Shown: in pieces, positions 1 through 11,958 of the stretch
Numbering within the stretch: the first letter of the stretch is position 1
How the letters are laid out: each line of letters opens with the position of its first letter
Assembly (NCBI GenBank): GCA_900491605.1
Contig: UESW01004010.1
Coordinates: 449,313-513,312 of the forward strand
Direction: 5' to 3'
Origin: Calamus simplicifolius
Lineage: Eukaryota; Streptophyta; Magnoliopsida; Arecales; Arecaceae
DNA: 64,000 nucleotides
The notes under the pieces: generated by a model
The model's database searches: none
What the model saw: the letters and a program-made list of their open reading frames with translations, nothing else
What the model was told of the DNA's origin: nothing
Translations under genes and position numbers: made by a program

Positions 1-400
1 TTTATAATTATTACCTGCTTAGTAGTTTCATAACATCATGTAGAATTATATATTTGTTCTGCAGTAGCTTTCGAGACACAAGGATGTTTCTTTTTCAGAA
101 AATGGACAGTAGAGAACCCAGAATGAGAACCGTAAGATAACTAACATTGTTGCGGCAATCCTTGGAAACTCTTTAAGTGAGGAGAGATCCTGGGGAAGTG
201 CTAGGGGAGCTGAGCTTTTTTCTGAGATATCTACAGGCTTGACTAGGTTATTCCAGTTTCATCTCTCTCTCCTCTTCTCTCTCTTTAGTCTATTTCACTT
301 CATTAGCTTCCTCCTATCACTGCATCAAATTAAGCATTCCATTATCCTACCCATCATTTTTTTTAAAAATCAAGGGAAAGAACATGTGTTTTATTGTAAC
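1..400. other. intergenic, no gene seen
   Basis: No convincing reading frame, RNA gene or repeat structure is visible. The stretch has a short CT-rich patch around 262-290 and ends with GTAAC at 396-400, which may be the left target-site duplication of element B. Confidence 0.4.
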
Positions 401-1119
401 TGTTAGAAAATATTTTTAATTTATGCAAAAATTTCTTCATAGAAATTGCTAGAAATTTAATCTAAAGAATTTAAATTTCTAAATAAAATAAAAGAAGATG
501 TGAATAAGAATCAAGCTTGAATCAAGGCGTGTTAGACACTGCCCTAAGGATCATTTTCGTCCCTTCGTGCAAATTATTGGCAATCTATCCCCAAGGTACA
601 ACGATCTGCCTCGATTCGAACCTCCTATCACGAGCACGATCGTGTAAAGATGCAACCCAATGAATCCTTCAGATGCCCAAACAAGATTAGTAAATATAAT
701 AAAAATTAAAAGAAATGAGTTGAAAGAACTCTTTTTCTCAAGGACTCAAATGCAGTCCTTTCTCTCCAGGTCTTTGTATAAGTGCTTGTGGGCATCATAA
801 CCCACATCACCAGCCATCCCACGAACATCAGAGCAAGCGGGAGTTTCACCAATGACAAAAGAGTCATCATCCTCTACTCTGTTCTCGCGAGGAGATGACA
901 CTTCATTGCCTTCGGCTATCACTTCCTCCAAAGACCTGCGAATAGAGAAATGGGTTCCCCTAAATGTATATTAGAAAAAAAACTTTCGTTGGCTGAACGA
1001 GCATTCGCGAGAACACTTACATCACCGAGCGCATTCAGGCAACGCTAGTGAGACCGTTACACCACTCATGCGAGCGGAACGCGGGGTTTCTTTTTTTAAA
1101 AAAAAAATTTGTTTCAATA
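401..1119 (-). repeat. left LTR-like copy of element B
   Basis: Aligns by eye along its length with 10609-11320, starting at TGTTAGAAAA. The far end is diverged (CAATA instead of CAACA). It contains a 61-codon minus-strand reading frame that is also open in the other copy. Confidence 0.55.
746..931 (-). other. small ORF conserved in both LTR copies of element B
   Basis: A 61-codon acidic frame starting MEEVIAEGNE, with a DDDSFVIGET core and ending in HKHLYKDLERKD, closes just before the TGA at 746. The copy at 10934-11116 encodes the same peptide with about ten differences and one in-frame codon deletion, so the frame stayed open while the DNA diverged. Upstream on the minus strand a CGCAG precedes the frame in this copy and could act as a 3' splice site. 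I do not recognise the peptide. It may be a captured exon fragment or simple chance conservation between recent LTR copies. Confidence 0.3.
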
Positions 1120-3017
1120 ATCCCCCATAAAAGTTTTTTAAAAAATCATTATGACTTAAATTTTTAGGGCATCTTATACTGCACAATAGGTGAGGTATCC
1201 TATGGACTTGAACCCCACTTAGTGTTGATTGTATACATCTGAAGGAACCATAGTGGATTAAACCTTGAACTAGGTCCTTGACTCGGACTTCTATTAATCA
1301 CACACAAAGTATGGATCAATTGGGTTTAAACGGTCAACACATATTAAAGACCTTGCGCTTAGTACCTTGATTTTTCATGAGAATTTATTAAGGTTAGCCC
1401 AAACCTATAGTCACGGCCTAATATGACAATTCTCATATAGGTGAATCCTTCAAGGGTATTTGTGACTAATACCCTGCAGATAACCTACCTGGATCCATTA
1501 AGAGTATAACTCAACCTTACACAAATTTATTTTGTCACTTTATAAGAGCACTCATTATAGGGATGGGATGAGAAAAAAAAATTTAAAAAAATTATGCTCT
1601 AACACAATCACTCAATCAGCTTCGTTTCTACCACATTGAACCTCCTTCATAGGATCTTCAATCATAGAGGTTGGGTATCCACTGCTGGTGACCAATTAAT
1701 AGGCTTAAGCCACATCCCACTCGATGAATCTAGGACTCCACTCCTAAATAATTCCTTGGTTAATTGATCTGTTAAATTCTTTTTAAACTTGACAAATTCC
1801 AAGAAAATACCTTTTTTTTTTACTAGACATCAAATAAAAGAATCAAACAAAGATATATTAGAATTGAATATCCAAATACAAGATAAACAATAAATTGGAT
1901 ATACCAACAATCATGAGATAATTTAGTAAATTATAAAAACTTTTATTAAATCTCATGGCAATAGATTTCAAGAGACTCAAAACAGAGCATTTATATGATA
2001 TGCCTTGTCACAACATCCAAGTTCATCCATTCTTTGTCATTTGGTAACATAAAAGATTCACAATAGTAGATAAGCAATAAGTATTTGCATAATGCTGTCA
2101 CTTTTGTCTAGCAAAGAACACACAGCAAGGAGATATTAAATATTGATCACTATACCAGGAAACACTTATCTGAAGGAAATACTTACTTGCAATAGAAAAA
2201 TAACAAAATGATATGAAAATACATCTACATACAAGCACGCATATATCATGTGCACAAGTGCATGCATGTGTGTACGCACATGTAATATATATAATACCTA
2301 TATATACATGTATATATCATAGAAATTTTTAAGTTTTGTAGCTGTGTGGTAAGTAATGTATAAGCAGGACTACATTCTACTGATAGAAGTATAGATGCCA
2401 ACTCTCAATTTTCAATAACAATACATAATCTGCTGTTACTATCCCAGTTATATACCAATAGAAATTGTTTCAAGTTGACATCCTGCCTATTTCTAAAGAA
2501 AGCCATATGATGGACTAAGGACATCTAGCATCAGATAACAGGAGAGTTTCAGTTTGTACAAAAGGTGTTCATGTTATAACATGCAAGGCCACAAAGTAAT
2601 ATCAAAGTATTCTAGCTAGAATCCATCCATATCTACAACAGTAGATAGTATTAAAGATATTACTTAAAAAGAAAATAACATAGCAAAATATGCTCCAATT
2701 AGAAGGAAAGCAAAGAAGTACTGTACCAATAAAATTAACCTCAAATTAAACAGTAGACTTAGTCAATATAAAGCTTCAACATTTTTTAACTGCATTTTTA
2801 AAAATATTTTGTGAGTTATAATTGATTTCTTTTCTCTTTTCTAAGAACAATGGTGCAAGCACCACCTACTTATAAGAAAACATAAGGTACAATACACTAG
2901 CTGGATTAATTGTTTCTTTTAAAAGCCATAAGGACTTCAGCATTTTTAAAAAATAAATTAAACAATTAACATATCATAAAAGGTAAACTGACAAAAGAAA
3001 TAATATGACAGCAGTAT
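1120..3017. other. non-coding interior of element B
   Basis: AT-rich sequence with no supported gene. Patches at 1190-1800 have the feel of copia untranslated or leader sequence, but no protein domain can be read on either strand. A short run of TATATA/CATGCA words lies at 2220-2330. Confidence 0.4.
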
Positions 3018-3204
3018 TGTAACGATCCAGGCCCACGGGCCCGTTTCGTTACAAGAAAGCAAGACGGACAAGGTTCACACCAACTTGGGCTACCACAGCC
3101 CAAAAAGGGATCCAATTGGTGCCTTGTCTTCTTACTTTACTACATATAAACCACTTAACCAACTCCCAATTATCCGATGTGGGACAATTGGGAGGGGCAT
3201 CACA
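3018..3204 (+). mobile_element. 187-bp solo LTR, TRIM-like
   Basis: The element begins TGTAACGATCC, ends GGGGCATCACA and is flanked on both sides by a perfect 5-bp duplication AGTAT (3013-3017 and 3205-3209). Its first 36 bases fold back on themselves: TGTAACGA pairs with TCGTTACA, with GGCCC/GGGCC inside. A TATAAA lies at about 3145, and the tail contains CCGATGTGGGA, a word I associate with Cassandra-type TRIM LTRs. It has no coding capacity. The strand follows that TATA box and tail. Assignment to TRIM/Cassandra is inference; the transposition footprint is seen directly. Confidence 0.75.
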
Positions 3205-3615
3205 AGTATAGACATATATGCCTTTCATACAAATAATATTATGCGTAAGCATGTCATCGACTTATTACTAGAGAATAATCTTAAAATAGATCACTTAAAA
3301 TTCATACAAAATACTTTTCTCATCAAAAAGCTTATATTTTCTTCCCAGAACAGTGGTATCAACATGAAAAAATTAAATTGCTTAATTTTTATAGTCTTAA
3401 GTGACTTTGAATCGATAAAGTCAGAAATTTGTGACTGTTAAATCACATTCAATTTCTTTCTTGTTATGTACGGGCAGAAAAATACATGATGCATGTTAGT
3501 GTCGTTGATGTAGAGAGAAAAAGCGTACAAGCAATGGGGCAACAACCAACCATACTGACAACACCAAAGGCCACCTGTATTACCTGGCTTGGATCAAGCA
3601 TTAATATCATATGCT
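3205..3615. other. interior of element B, no gene
   Basis: A short open stretch continues out of the solo LTR but matches no family I know and spans a repeat boundary, so it is not called as a gene. It ends at ATGCT, the left target duplication of element A. Confidence 0.4.
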
Positions 3616-4113
3616 TGTAAGACTTAATTTAAATATATTGATCACGATATCAATATACAAAAATACGGTATCAATATATTTATCATGCAAGTTAAGATCG
3701 ATAAATACCTCCAGCTATTATTTTTAATTTTCTTTCCGATGAGGGTAAGGAATTCGATCTTCTTTGAATCAGCTGCACGGGATCTTGATCTTCCTTCTCT
3801 CTAGGGATCTTGATCTTCCTTCTCTCGATGGATTTTGATTGAGTTCTTCCAATCAATGAGCCATCGCACTCTGATGGTATATGCCCTCAGGATGTGCTCT
3901 TGATCAGGGACTCAATGCCTCCGCTTATTTTGGTTTTTCTTTCGATAACCTTGTGAAAGCCTTAGGAAGGGTTCCCTATTTATACTCAAATCCCTTCACC
4001 GCCTACTCCCATCAAGCAGGCGTTCAACATTTAAGGGGGGGGGCGTTATCACTTATTAATTAGTGAAACGATAGTAATAAAATTAGGACTATTGAAAGAG
4101 ATGGGTTATTACA
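3616..4113 (-). repeat. 3' LTR of element A
   Basis: TG...CA repeat of 498 bp, nearly identical to 9918-10414 in the same orientation. A G run near 4035 is longer here than in the partner. Confidence 0.9.
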
Positions 4114-4405
4114 TTCTCCCACTTGGTCCGTATATTTTATCAACACTGAACAAAAACTAAATACATGAATCATAGCGATAGGTCCTCTATAATTGAGTAT
4201 TATCTTCTATGTATTACAATGCATTCAATTTCTTTACCACTATTCCAAATGTGACAACATAACATAATGAATAAACCATATGTTTATTCAGAGTCCAAAA
4301 GAAAAGTTTATCATTTCTCAAAAGTCAAATAACATGTACACCTGAATGAGAAATAAATAAATAATTAAAATAAGAGTTTCTTTGTACAAATTGTTATCCA
4401 TACAA

Positions 4406-7400
4406 TTATATCATGGAACCAACTCCGTTTCTTATCACATGATCCTTAAAATTCTTAATTGGCATGCCTTTAGTCAAAGGATCAGCTATCATCAATTAAG
4501 TGCTAATGTATTCTATGACCACTTTGTTTTCTTTAACACGTTCTCTTATGGCTAAATACTTAATGTTGATATGTTTACTTCGACTACCACTCTTATGGTT
4601 TTTAGCCAAAAATACAGTAGCTGAATTGTCACAGTACAGTTTAATTGGCCTAGCAATAGAGTCAACAATTCTAAGCCCTAAGATGAAACTCTTCAACCAT
4701 ACACCTTGCGATGTAGCCTCAAAACAAGCAACAACTTCGCTTCCATAGTAGAGGTAGCAGTCAAAGTCTGCTTTGCACTCCTCTATGATATGGCTCCACC
4801 AGCTAACATAAATATAATCCTGATGTTGATTTCCGAGAATCAACGCAGCCAGCAAAGTCCGAATCTGAGTAGCCCTCTATCTCCAAATGATTAGTTTGTC
4901 TATACATGAGCATGTAGTCCTTGGTCCCTTGAAGATACCTCATGACCTTTTTAGCAGCTCTCCAGTGGTCTAAACCTGGATTACTCTGATATCTTCCCAA
5001 CATTCCTACTGCAAATGCAATGTCAGGTCTTGTGCAAACCTGAGCATACATTAGGCTTCCAACAGCTGAAGCATATGGAATGTTGTGCATCTGTTCCCGT
5101 TCAAGTTCATTTTTAGGACACTGGTTCAAAGCGAACTTGTCACCCTTCACTATAGGTGCAACACTTGGTGAATAATTTTTCATCTGAAATCTCTCCAAGA
5201 CTTTATTGATATAAGTTTCTTGAGACAATCCCAAAATGCCTCGAGATCTTTCTCTATGAATCTTAATGCCAATGACATAAGATGCCTCACTCATATCTTT
5301 CATATCAAAATTTTTGGAGAGAAATTGTTTCACCTCATATAGCAACCCTTTATCATTGGTTGCAAGTAGAATGTCATCCACATATAGGACCAAGAAACAA
5401 ATTTTACTCCCACTAACCTTCTGGTATATACATTGATCCATGATGTTCTCTTCAAAACTAAAGGAAGAGATCACATCATGAAATTTTAAATACCACTGAC
5501 GTGAGGCTTGTTTCAATCCATATATGGATTTCTTAAGCTTGCAAACCAAATGCTCACCATCACCAGAGGAAAATCCTTCAGGCTGTTTCATGTAAACCTC
5601 TTCCTCTAGATCTCCATTAAGGAATGCGGTCTTCACATCCATTTGATGTAACTCAAAATCAAAATGAGCTACCAATGCCATAATTATTCAGAGAGAATCT
5701 TTCTTGGATACAGGAGAAAATGTCTCCGTGTAGTCGATTCCTTTCCTCTGAGTGAATCCTTTGGCAACGAGTCTTGCTTTATATCTCTCAATGTTGCCTT
5801 GTGAGTCTTTCTTTATTTTAAAGATCCATCTACATCCAATGGCTTTTACACCATCAGGCAACTCAACAAGATCCCAGACTCGATTAGATGCCATAGATTC
5901 CATCTCGTCCTTCATGGCATTGAACCACAAGTTTGATTCCTTAGTACTCATGGCTTGTGAAAACGTTTCAGGATCATTTTCGGCTCCAATGTTATAGTCA
6001 AATTCATGTAGATACACAACATAATCACTAGGAATTGCTGATTTATTTATTCTAGTTGATCTTCTTAATGTTGTGTCAATGACCTCTTGAGGAGTATCTT
6101 GCACAACTGATTGTTGATGAACAACATGATCTTCTAGATTACCATCAGCTTGTGAAATCTCAATGACTGGTTGTTGGGCACTTAATTGAGTTTGAGGAGT
6201 GCTATAAATAGCAACCAATCCCTCACTTGAAGTGGAGGCTGGAATAACTGAATGATCTTTCTCAGAAGAAGCAGAAGCCAAATACTGAGATTGATCACTC
6301 CCACTGATCAAGTCATTCTCAAGAAATTTTACATTTCTTGATTCCATAATCCTAGTGCTGTGAGATGGACAATAAAATCTATAACCCTTGGACTTCTCAG
6401 CATATCCAATAAAGTATCCACTAATAGTCCTTGAGTCTAGTTTCTTTTCTTGTGGATTATAGACTCTTACTTCAGATGGGCATCCCCAAACACGTATATG
6501 TTGCAAACTTGGTTTCCAACCTTTAAATAACTCAAATGGCATTTTGGAAACAGCCTTGGTTGGAACCCGATTCAATATATACACAGCAATTTTAAGAGCT
6601 TCAGTCCACAAGGATTTAGGTAAGTTGGAGCTGACAATCATGCTCCTTACCATGTCCAATAATGTCTGGTTTCTCCTTTCAACTACACCGTTTTGGTCAG
6701 GAAACCCTGGCATGGTGTATTGTGCAACAATTCCATTTTCTTTAAGAAACCCAGCAAACGAACCAGGTGCTTGTCCATTCTCAGTGTATCTACCATAATA
6801 TTCTCCACCTCTATCTGACCTCACGATTTTAATTTGCTTGCTGCATTGTTTCTCTACTTCTGCCTTAAATACCTTAAAGGCATCTAATGCTTCGTTCTTA
6901 TTATGAAGTAGGTAGAGATACATATATCGTGAATAGTCATCAATAAATGAGATGAAGTATCTCTGACCATACGAATCCATATCTGGGCTACAGATATCCG
7001 TATGTATGATCTCCAGTATTTTCGAACTCTCTTGGCATCTTTCTTGGACTTGTTGGTTTGCTTTCCCTTTATGCAGTCCACACAAGTGCCAAAATCAGTA
7101 AAATCAAGAGTATCAAGTACTCCATCTTTTACTAATCTTTTAATTCTCTCAATGGAGATATGACCTAATCTCCGATGCCACAAAATAGAGGAATTCTCAT
7201 TTATAACACATCTTTTCATACCAGTTTGGGCATGCATCACATTATAGGTGGTATTATTTTTCAAATTAATTTGAAAAAGATTGTCTGACAATGTACCATT
7301 CCCAATAAGCTTAGATTTATAAAATAAATTAACATAGCTTTTATTAAAATTAAAGGAGTATCCTGCTGGTACAAGCCTTGACACTGAAATCAAATTTCTA

Positions 7401-7627
7401 GAGAAACTTGGAATATAAAATGTCTTTTCCAAATCCAAAACAAAACTAGAATGTAAAATAAGTCTGCATGTCCCAATTGCTTCCACATGTGAACCCATCT
7501 TGTTTCCTGAATAGATGCTTTGTTCACTTCCCAATGGTTTCCTTTGATTTAGAAAACCCTGCAAGGTATTTGAAACATGGATCGTAGAACCAGAATCAAT
7601 CCACCATGTGTTATGACATATAACCAA
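4406..7627 (-). pseudogene. copia pol (PR-INT-RT-RH) of element A, broken
   Basis: Remains of a copia polyprotein in several frames. 6884-7627 carries the protease (WWIDSGST, the D-S-G active site) and the pre-integrase H/C region (LWHRRLGH ... CVDC). A frameshift near 7030-7085 passes to 5688-7085, with integrase catalytic motifs HTDICSP, FIDDYSR, RSDRGGEY and DQNGVVERR. A further shift near 5685 passes to 4803-5681, the reverse transcriptase, with QMDVKTAFLNGDLEE and the YVDDILLA catalytic box. RNase H lies at 4406-4855 (LYCDNSA, SKHINIK, DPLTKGMP) and contains an in-frame stop at 4496-4498. At least three frameshifts plus stops mean it cannot be translated as one protein. Confidence 0.88.
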
Positions 7628-7723
7628 ATTGGATTCATGACATACGAATGAGGTTAGAGTACCTTTCTTATTAAGCCAAGCTTTGAATTTGAGACAATCT
7701 TTCTTTATATGCCCTTTCTTCTT

Positions 7724-8446
7724 TCAAAAGAAGCACTTGGACTCCTTCTTGTCTTCTATATGGATGGATACTTTATCCTTTCCTTTGCATTTGGCTTTGG
7801 GAGCTTTAGTCTTTCTCTGAGTGACTAAATGTGCACTTTCTCTCATTTCTAAAATCAGCCTCCCTTCCTCTTGAACACACATGGTCATAAGTTCATTAAT
7901 TGACCATTTGTCCTTATGTGTATTGTAAGATATTTTGAAGGGACTATACTGTTGTGGGAGTGAGCTCAAAATAAAGTGCACCAAGAAAGATTCTGACATC
8001 TCAACCTCTAGGGATTTCAACTGAGCCGCAATGTCCCTCATCTTCATGATGTGCTCACGCACACCTCCAACCGTAGTGAGCTTCATTGATGATAATTTTG
8101 TCATTAGGGTGCTAGCCAGTGCCTTATCTGAAGACTCAAATTGTGCATCAATAGCCTTCAGAAGTTTTTTAACATTTTTGCACTTAGGAATTGAACCACG
8201 TATACTAGCAGAAATTTTAGTATGTATGAACATCATACTGAGGCGATTGGACCGTTTCCATCGTTCATACGCAGCAATCTCAGCCTGAGTGCTAGTAGAT
8301 GTAACTGAATGTGGTTCATCCTTCCTGATAGCATAGTCAATATCCATGCACCCTAATTGAAGAAGAATTCTCTTCTTCCATAATTTATAATTATCACCAC
8401 TTAAATCGGGAACGTCACATTTCATATCAGAAATATTAACAGGCAA
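7724..8446 (-). pseudogene. copia Gag of element A, stop in zinc knuckle
   Basis: A 240-codon frame beginning MPVNISDMKCDVPDLSG is the copia capsid region (UBN2/Retrotran_gag type), with GDNYKLWKKRILLQL near the start and NELMTMCVQEEGRL later. It stops exactly inside the CCHC knuckle: the minus strand reads C-F-F-stop-K-K-K-G-H-I-K-K-D-C, where family knowledge expects C-x2-C-x4-H-x4-C. The second cysteine (TGC or TGT) has become TGA at 7724-7726. The frame continues open past the stop, so a single nonsense change removed nucleic-acid binding and uncoupled gag from pol. Confidence 0.85.
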
Positions 8447-9903
8447 AATAGCTGCATAAAAATAAAATCATGTTCATGTAATTGAATTTGAGGCATATAA
8501 CTTGATGTCATGTTTTACCAATGTAAACATGCAATAACATGAATCAATAACATACAATAACTATATGTGGGCTAAGTTATTATACTCAAATAGACTCATT
8601 AACTTAATGATGTGACTAACAAATTATATTCCTTTCTTAATTCCTGTGGGTAATTAAGAAAATAATTTGTTATCGCATCCTAATTAATTATATTAGTGCA
8701 ATAAAAATTCCTGTGGGATAAGATTCATTACATTAATATAATTAGTCACAATTAATGTCATCTAACCTTATGTGATCTTTGCAACTCAATATATAATTTT
8801 GATTAATCAAAGATGCTGTGGCTACTCCTCAATTAATCAAAATCATATTGATCACATGACATTGAATTCCATTATATGCATATAGATTAACCAATTTAGC
8901 ATGATTATTAGGTAGTGATCTTAATCAACGTAACATTTCCAAATCAAGATCTGAGTTAATCAAATTGGCCAGGCCAGTGAAAGAGAAGTGGGGGTCCCCC
9001 GTTGCTTTCCTTAGGTCAGTCAATGGAACCAATTAAGTAACCACAATCTCTTTACCTTTCTAGACATCAACTGACCAATCAGACCTTGAAAGGATTTGCA
9101 CTATGATTTTCACACTACCACCAAATTCATGCATAGAATAAATCTAGTATGCAGAACAGGAGACAACATTTCAATTATCTATTTAATGAATTTTAAAATT
9201 ATCATCTTAAGAAAAATTTTTGTTAATTAAAACACGTCCGACCGTAGCTCATTATTCCCTTGGGCCAGTCTATGCAAAACACCGTAGGACTCAGGAGGCA
9301 TATTTTAATACAAAAATTTAAACTTAAGAAACAAATGATAAAAATAAATCATATCACATGATTTAATAAAACATTAAACAGATAATAAATGCATTTAAAA
9401 TTCAACCAATCCAGATTTTAAATCCCATGAGAGAACGGCAAGAAAATCGAAAACCGAAATAGGCCACGTTTTCTCTTTTTAATATGTCACCGTATATGGT
9501 TATGGAAGCCACGTTTCTGCTGCGTTTCCTTTCTTTACTTTTCTTTTCTTTAATGCTACATTTCTTTTTTCTTCCTTTCTTTAATGCTATCTCTATCTCT
9601 TTAATACCAGAAAGAAATCCGAAAAACCTTTAATGCCATAAAGAAATCTTAAATAGAAAAGGAAGAGATCCGAGAAACCTTTAATTGCAGAAAGAAATCT
9701 TTAATAGAAAATGAAGAGGCCACGTTTTGTTTCCGCAAAAATCAGAATCTAAGATAGGTTTAATGGTTTCTGCTCAATTTCGTGAACAAAAATCAGAACT
9801 GAGCAAAAATTGAAACCTGAGATCCGAAAAACTGAAAACGGAAAACACGCGGCATAAATTACTTTGATGGAAACACTCACAAAATAAGGCAGAGGTTTAA
9901 AAA
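8447..9903 (-). other. untranslated leader of element A
   Basis: About 1.46 kb between the primer site and gag. It is AT-rich, with pyrimidine-rich stretches at 9530-9600 and repeated AGAAATC words at 9610-9720. No reading frame with recognisable content is seen. Confidence 0.5.
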
Positions 9904-9915
9904 GCTCTGATACCA
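9904..9915 (-). other. primer-binding site of element A
   Basis: The minus strand reads TGGTATCAGAGC two bases inside the 5' LTR. This is the complement of the 3' end of plant initiator-Met tRNA used by most plant copia elements. Confidence 0.85.
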
Positions 9916-9917
9916 AA

Positions 9918-10414
9918 TGTAAGACTTAATTTAAATATATTGATCACGATATCAAATATGCGGAAATACGGTATCGATATATTTATCATGCAAGTTAAGA
10001 TTGATAAATACCTCCAGCCATTATTTTTAATTTTCTTTCCGATGAGGGTAAGGAATTCGATCTTCTTTGAATCAGTTGCACGGGATCTTGATCTTCTTCT
10101 CTCTAGGGATCTCGATCTTCCTCCTCTCGATGGATCTTGATTGAGTTCTTCCAATCAATGAGCCATCGCACTCTGATGGTGTATGCCCTCAGGATGTGCT
10201 CTTGATCAGGGACTCAATGCCTCCGCTTATTTTGGTTTTTCTTTTGATAACCTTGTTGAAAGCCTTAGGAAGGGTTCCCTATTTATACTCAAATCCCTTC
10301 ACCGCCTGCTCCCATCAAGCAGGGGTTCAATATTTAGGGGGGGGCATTATCACTTATTAATTAGTGAAACGATAGTAATAAAATTAGGACCATTGAAAGT
10401 GATGGGTTATTACA
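9918..10414 (-). repeat. 5' LTR of element A
   Basis: 497-bp TG...CA repeat matching 3616-4113. It is followed on the plus strand by ATGTT, the right half of the diverged target duplication. Confidence 0.9.
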
Positions 10415-10608
10415 ATGTTGGCATGGACAACTGAAGTCCAGCAATCAAGACATTAAAAGATAAATCATCAACGAATCTTCTTCCGTCAAGCACAACAGAA
10501 GCAAAATCCAATCATGCATAGCACAATTGGCCAACATGTGGCTTCTTGTTCCACGTAAGTTTTAGATTAATCATTGGAAGTTCAACTTTAACAAAAGTGA
10601 TCCTTAGC

Positions 10609-11320
10609 TGTTAGAAAATATTTTAAATTTATGCAAAAATTCCTTCATAAAAATTGCTAGAAATTTAATCTAAAGAATTTAAATTTTTAAATAAAATAAA
10701 AGAAGATATGAATAAGAATCAAGCCTGAATCGAGACGTGTTAGATACTGTCCTAAGAATCAGTTTTCGTCTCTTCATGCGATCTGTTCCTAAGGTACAAT
10801 GATCCGGCTCGATTCGAACCTCCTACTATGAGCACGATCATGTAGAGGTGCAACCTAATTAATCTTTCAGATGCCCAAACAAGATTAGTAAATATAATAA
10901 AAATAAAAGAAATGAGATGAAAGAACTCTTTACTCAAATGTAGTCCTTTCTCTTCAGGTCTTTGTATAAGTGCTTGTGGGCATCATAATCCACATCACCA
11001 GCCATCCCACGAACACCAGAGCAAGCGGTTTCACCAATGACAAATGAGTCATCATCCTCTTCTCTGTTCTCGCAAGGAGATGACCCTTCGTTGCCTTCGG
11101 CGATCACTTCCTCCAAAGACTTACGAATAGGGAAATGGATTCCCCTAAATATATATTAAAAAAAATTTCATTAGCCGAACGAGCATTCGTGGAACGCTCA
11201 TCACGCGAGCACGCAACGCTCATGAGACCGTTACACCACTCACACGAGCGGAATGCTCGCATGAGTCTAGCGAACGTAAACGCTCGCGGGCATTCTTTTT
11301 AAAAAAAAAAAATTCCAACA
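10609..11320 (-). repeat. right LTR-like copy of element B
   Basis: 712 bp with clean termini, TGTTAGAAAA to AATTCCAACA. It aligns with 401-1119 and carries an extra GC-rich CGCTCG-type segment near 11240-11290. GTAAT follows outside. Confidence 0.55.
10934..11116 (-). other. second copy of the small conserved ORF
   Basis: A 60-codon frame homologous to 746-931 (MEEVIAEGNEG, DDDSFVIGET, HKHLYKDLKRKD). One codon is missing relative to the other copy and the remainder stays in frame. The upstream CGCAG of the other copy reads CGTAAG here. Function unknown. Confidence 0.3.
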
Positions 11321-11958
11321 GTAATACATTTTTATAGATTTGAAGCATTACATTTTTATAGCTTTCCTTTCTCATCATTTTTTCTCGTTGTGTATTCAGT
11401 TACGACAGTTTTCTTATCATGTATACTTGAGGTACTACGTTCTTCTAGCCTAATTCCAAATTCCCCTTTCTGTTTTTGACCCCTTAAAAACCACCCCACA
11501 AAGATTCTGGGCTGAGCATGCTTTAACTCAGGCTATCATAACATAAAAGAAGGTATCTCGGCAACCAATGATTGGATGGTAGTCATGTGGCGCTGGTAAA
11601 GGAGAAAGGCCCGGAGTCAAGCACTACATGATGGCAATCCTTTATCAAGAGTGGCCAGTGGCACACTATATATCCTACACATAAGATAAAACCTATAAGA
11701 ATCCAAGAGAGACCATACAACACTCTGATGCAAATTACTCTCATGCACACTGCTAACAGATGCCATCCTTCAGCATTTGATCAGATTGCTAGCAATTTAT
11801 GGGAACTGCTAACAGAATTCGACCTTGAGTACATCATGTTGAGAGAGATCATGGTGATAGTTGTGTATGAGAACATAGACACCCTGCAACTTCTATTAAT
11901 GAATAAAGGCATGGTTCCCCACTCATGGCCGCATAACATCACCAGGTTGGAGGATGAC
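11321..11958. other. spacer between elements B and C
   Basis: No supported gene. An open stretch from 11728 runs across the LTR boundary at 11959 and is therefore treated as chance. The minus strand at about 11586-11627 reads CATGTAGTGCTTGACTCC and could be a terminal-exon relic of the sialidase-like pseudogene to the right, but no acceptor AG precedes it. The last five bases, ATGAC, are the left target duplication of element C. Confidence 0.35.

Larger units (their letters stand above)
3616..10414 (-). mobile_element. Element A: Ty1/copia retrotransposon, inactive
   Basis: Full-length structure on the minus strand. The 498-bp and 497-bp LTRs both run TGTAAGACTTAA to GGGTTATTACA. Flanks are ATGCT and ATGTT, a 5-bp duplication with one C/T mismatch. 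Inside the 5' LTR edge lies a tRNA-iMet-type primer site at 9904-9915, and beside the 3' LTR the minus strand has the purine run AAGTGGGAGAA. Gag, protease, integrase, reverse transcriptase and RNase H follow in copia order but with frameshifts and nonsense codons. The leader between the 5' LTR and gag is about 1.47 kb with no domain visible. The LTRs differ by a few per cent by eye, so insertion is older than that of element C. Confidence 0.9.
401..11320 (-). mobile_element. Element B: old LTR retrotransposon with nested insertions
   Basis: Two direct copies of a roughly 0.7-kb repeat, at 401-1119 and 10609-11320, bracket this interval. The right copy begins TGTTAGAA and ends TTCCAACA, as LTRs do. 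The bases outside the pair are GTAAC on the left and GTAAT on the right, a 5-bp duplication with one C/T mismatch. Right of the left copy, the minus strand reads a GGGGGA purine run that could be a polypurine tract, which favours minus orientation. No primer-binding site and no gag or pol are visible. With element A and the small solo LTR removed, the internal part is only about 2.5 kb, so B would be a non-autonomous (LARD/TRIM-like) or deleted element. Alternatively these are two independent solo LTRs, but neither copy has its own target duplication. Confidence 0.5.

Noticed and set aside
11586..11627. Possible terminal exon (HVVL-like) of the sialidase-like pseudogene
   Set aside because: The short match lacks a preceding AG acceptor, so it is mentioned only as a lead and not annotated.
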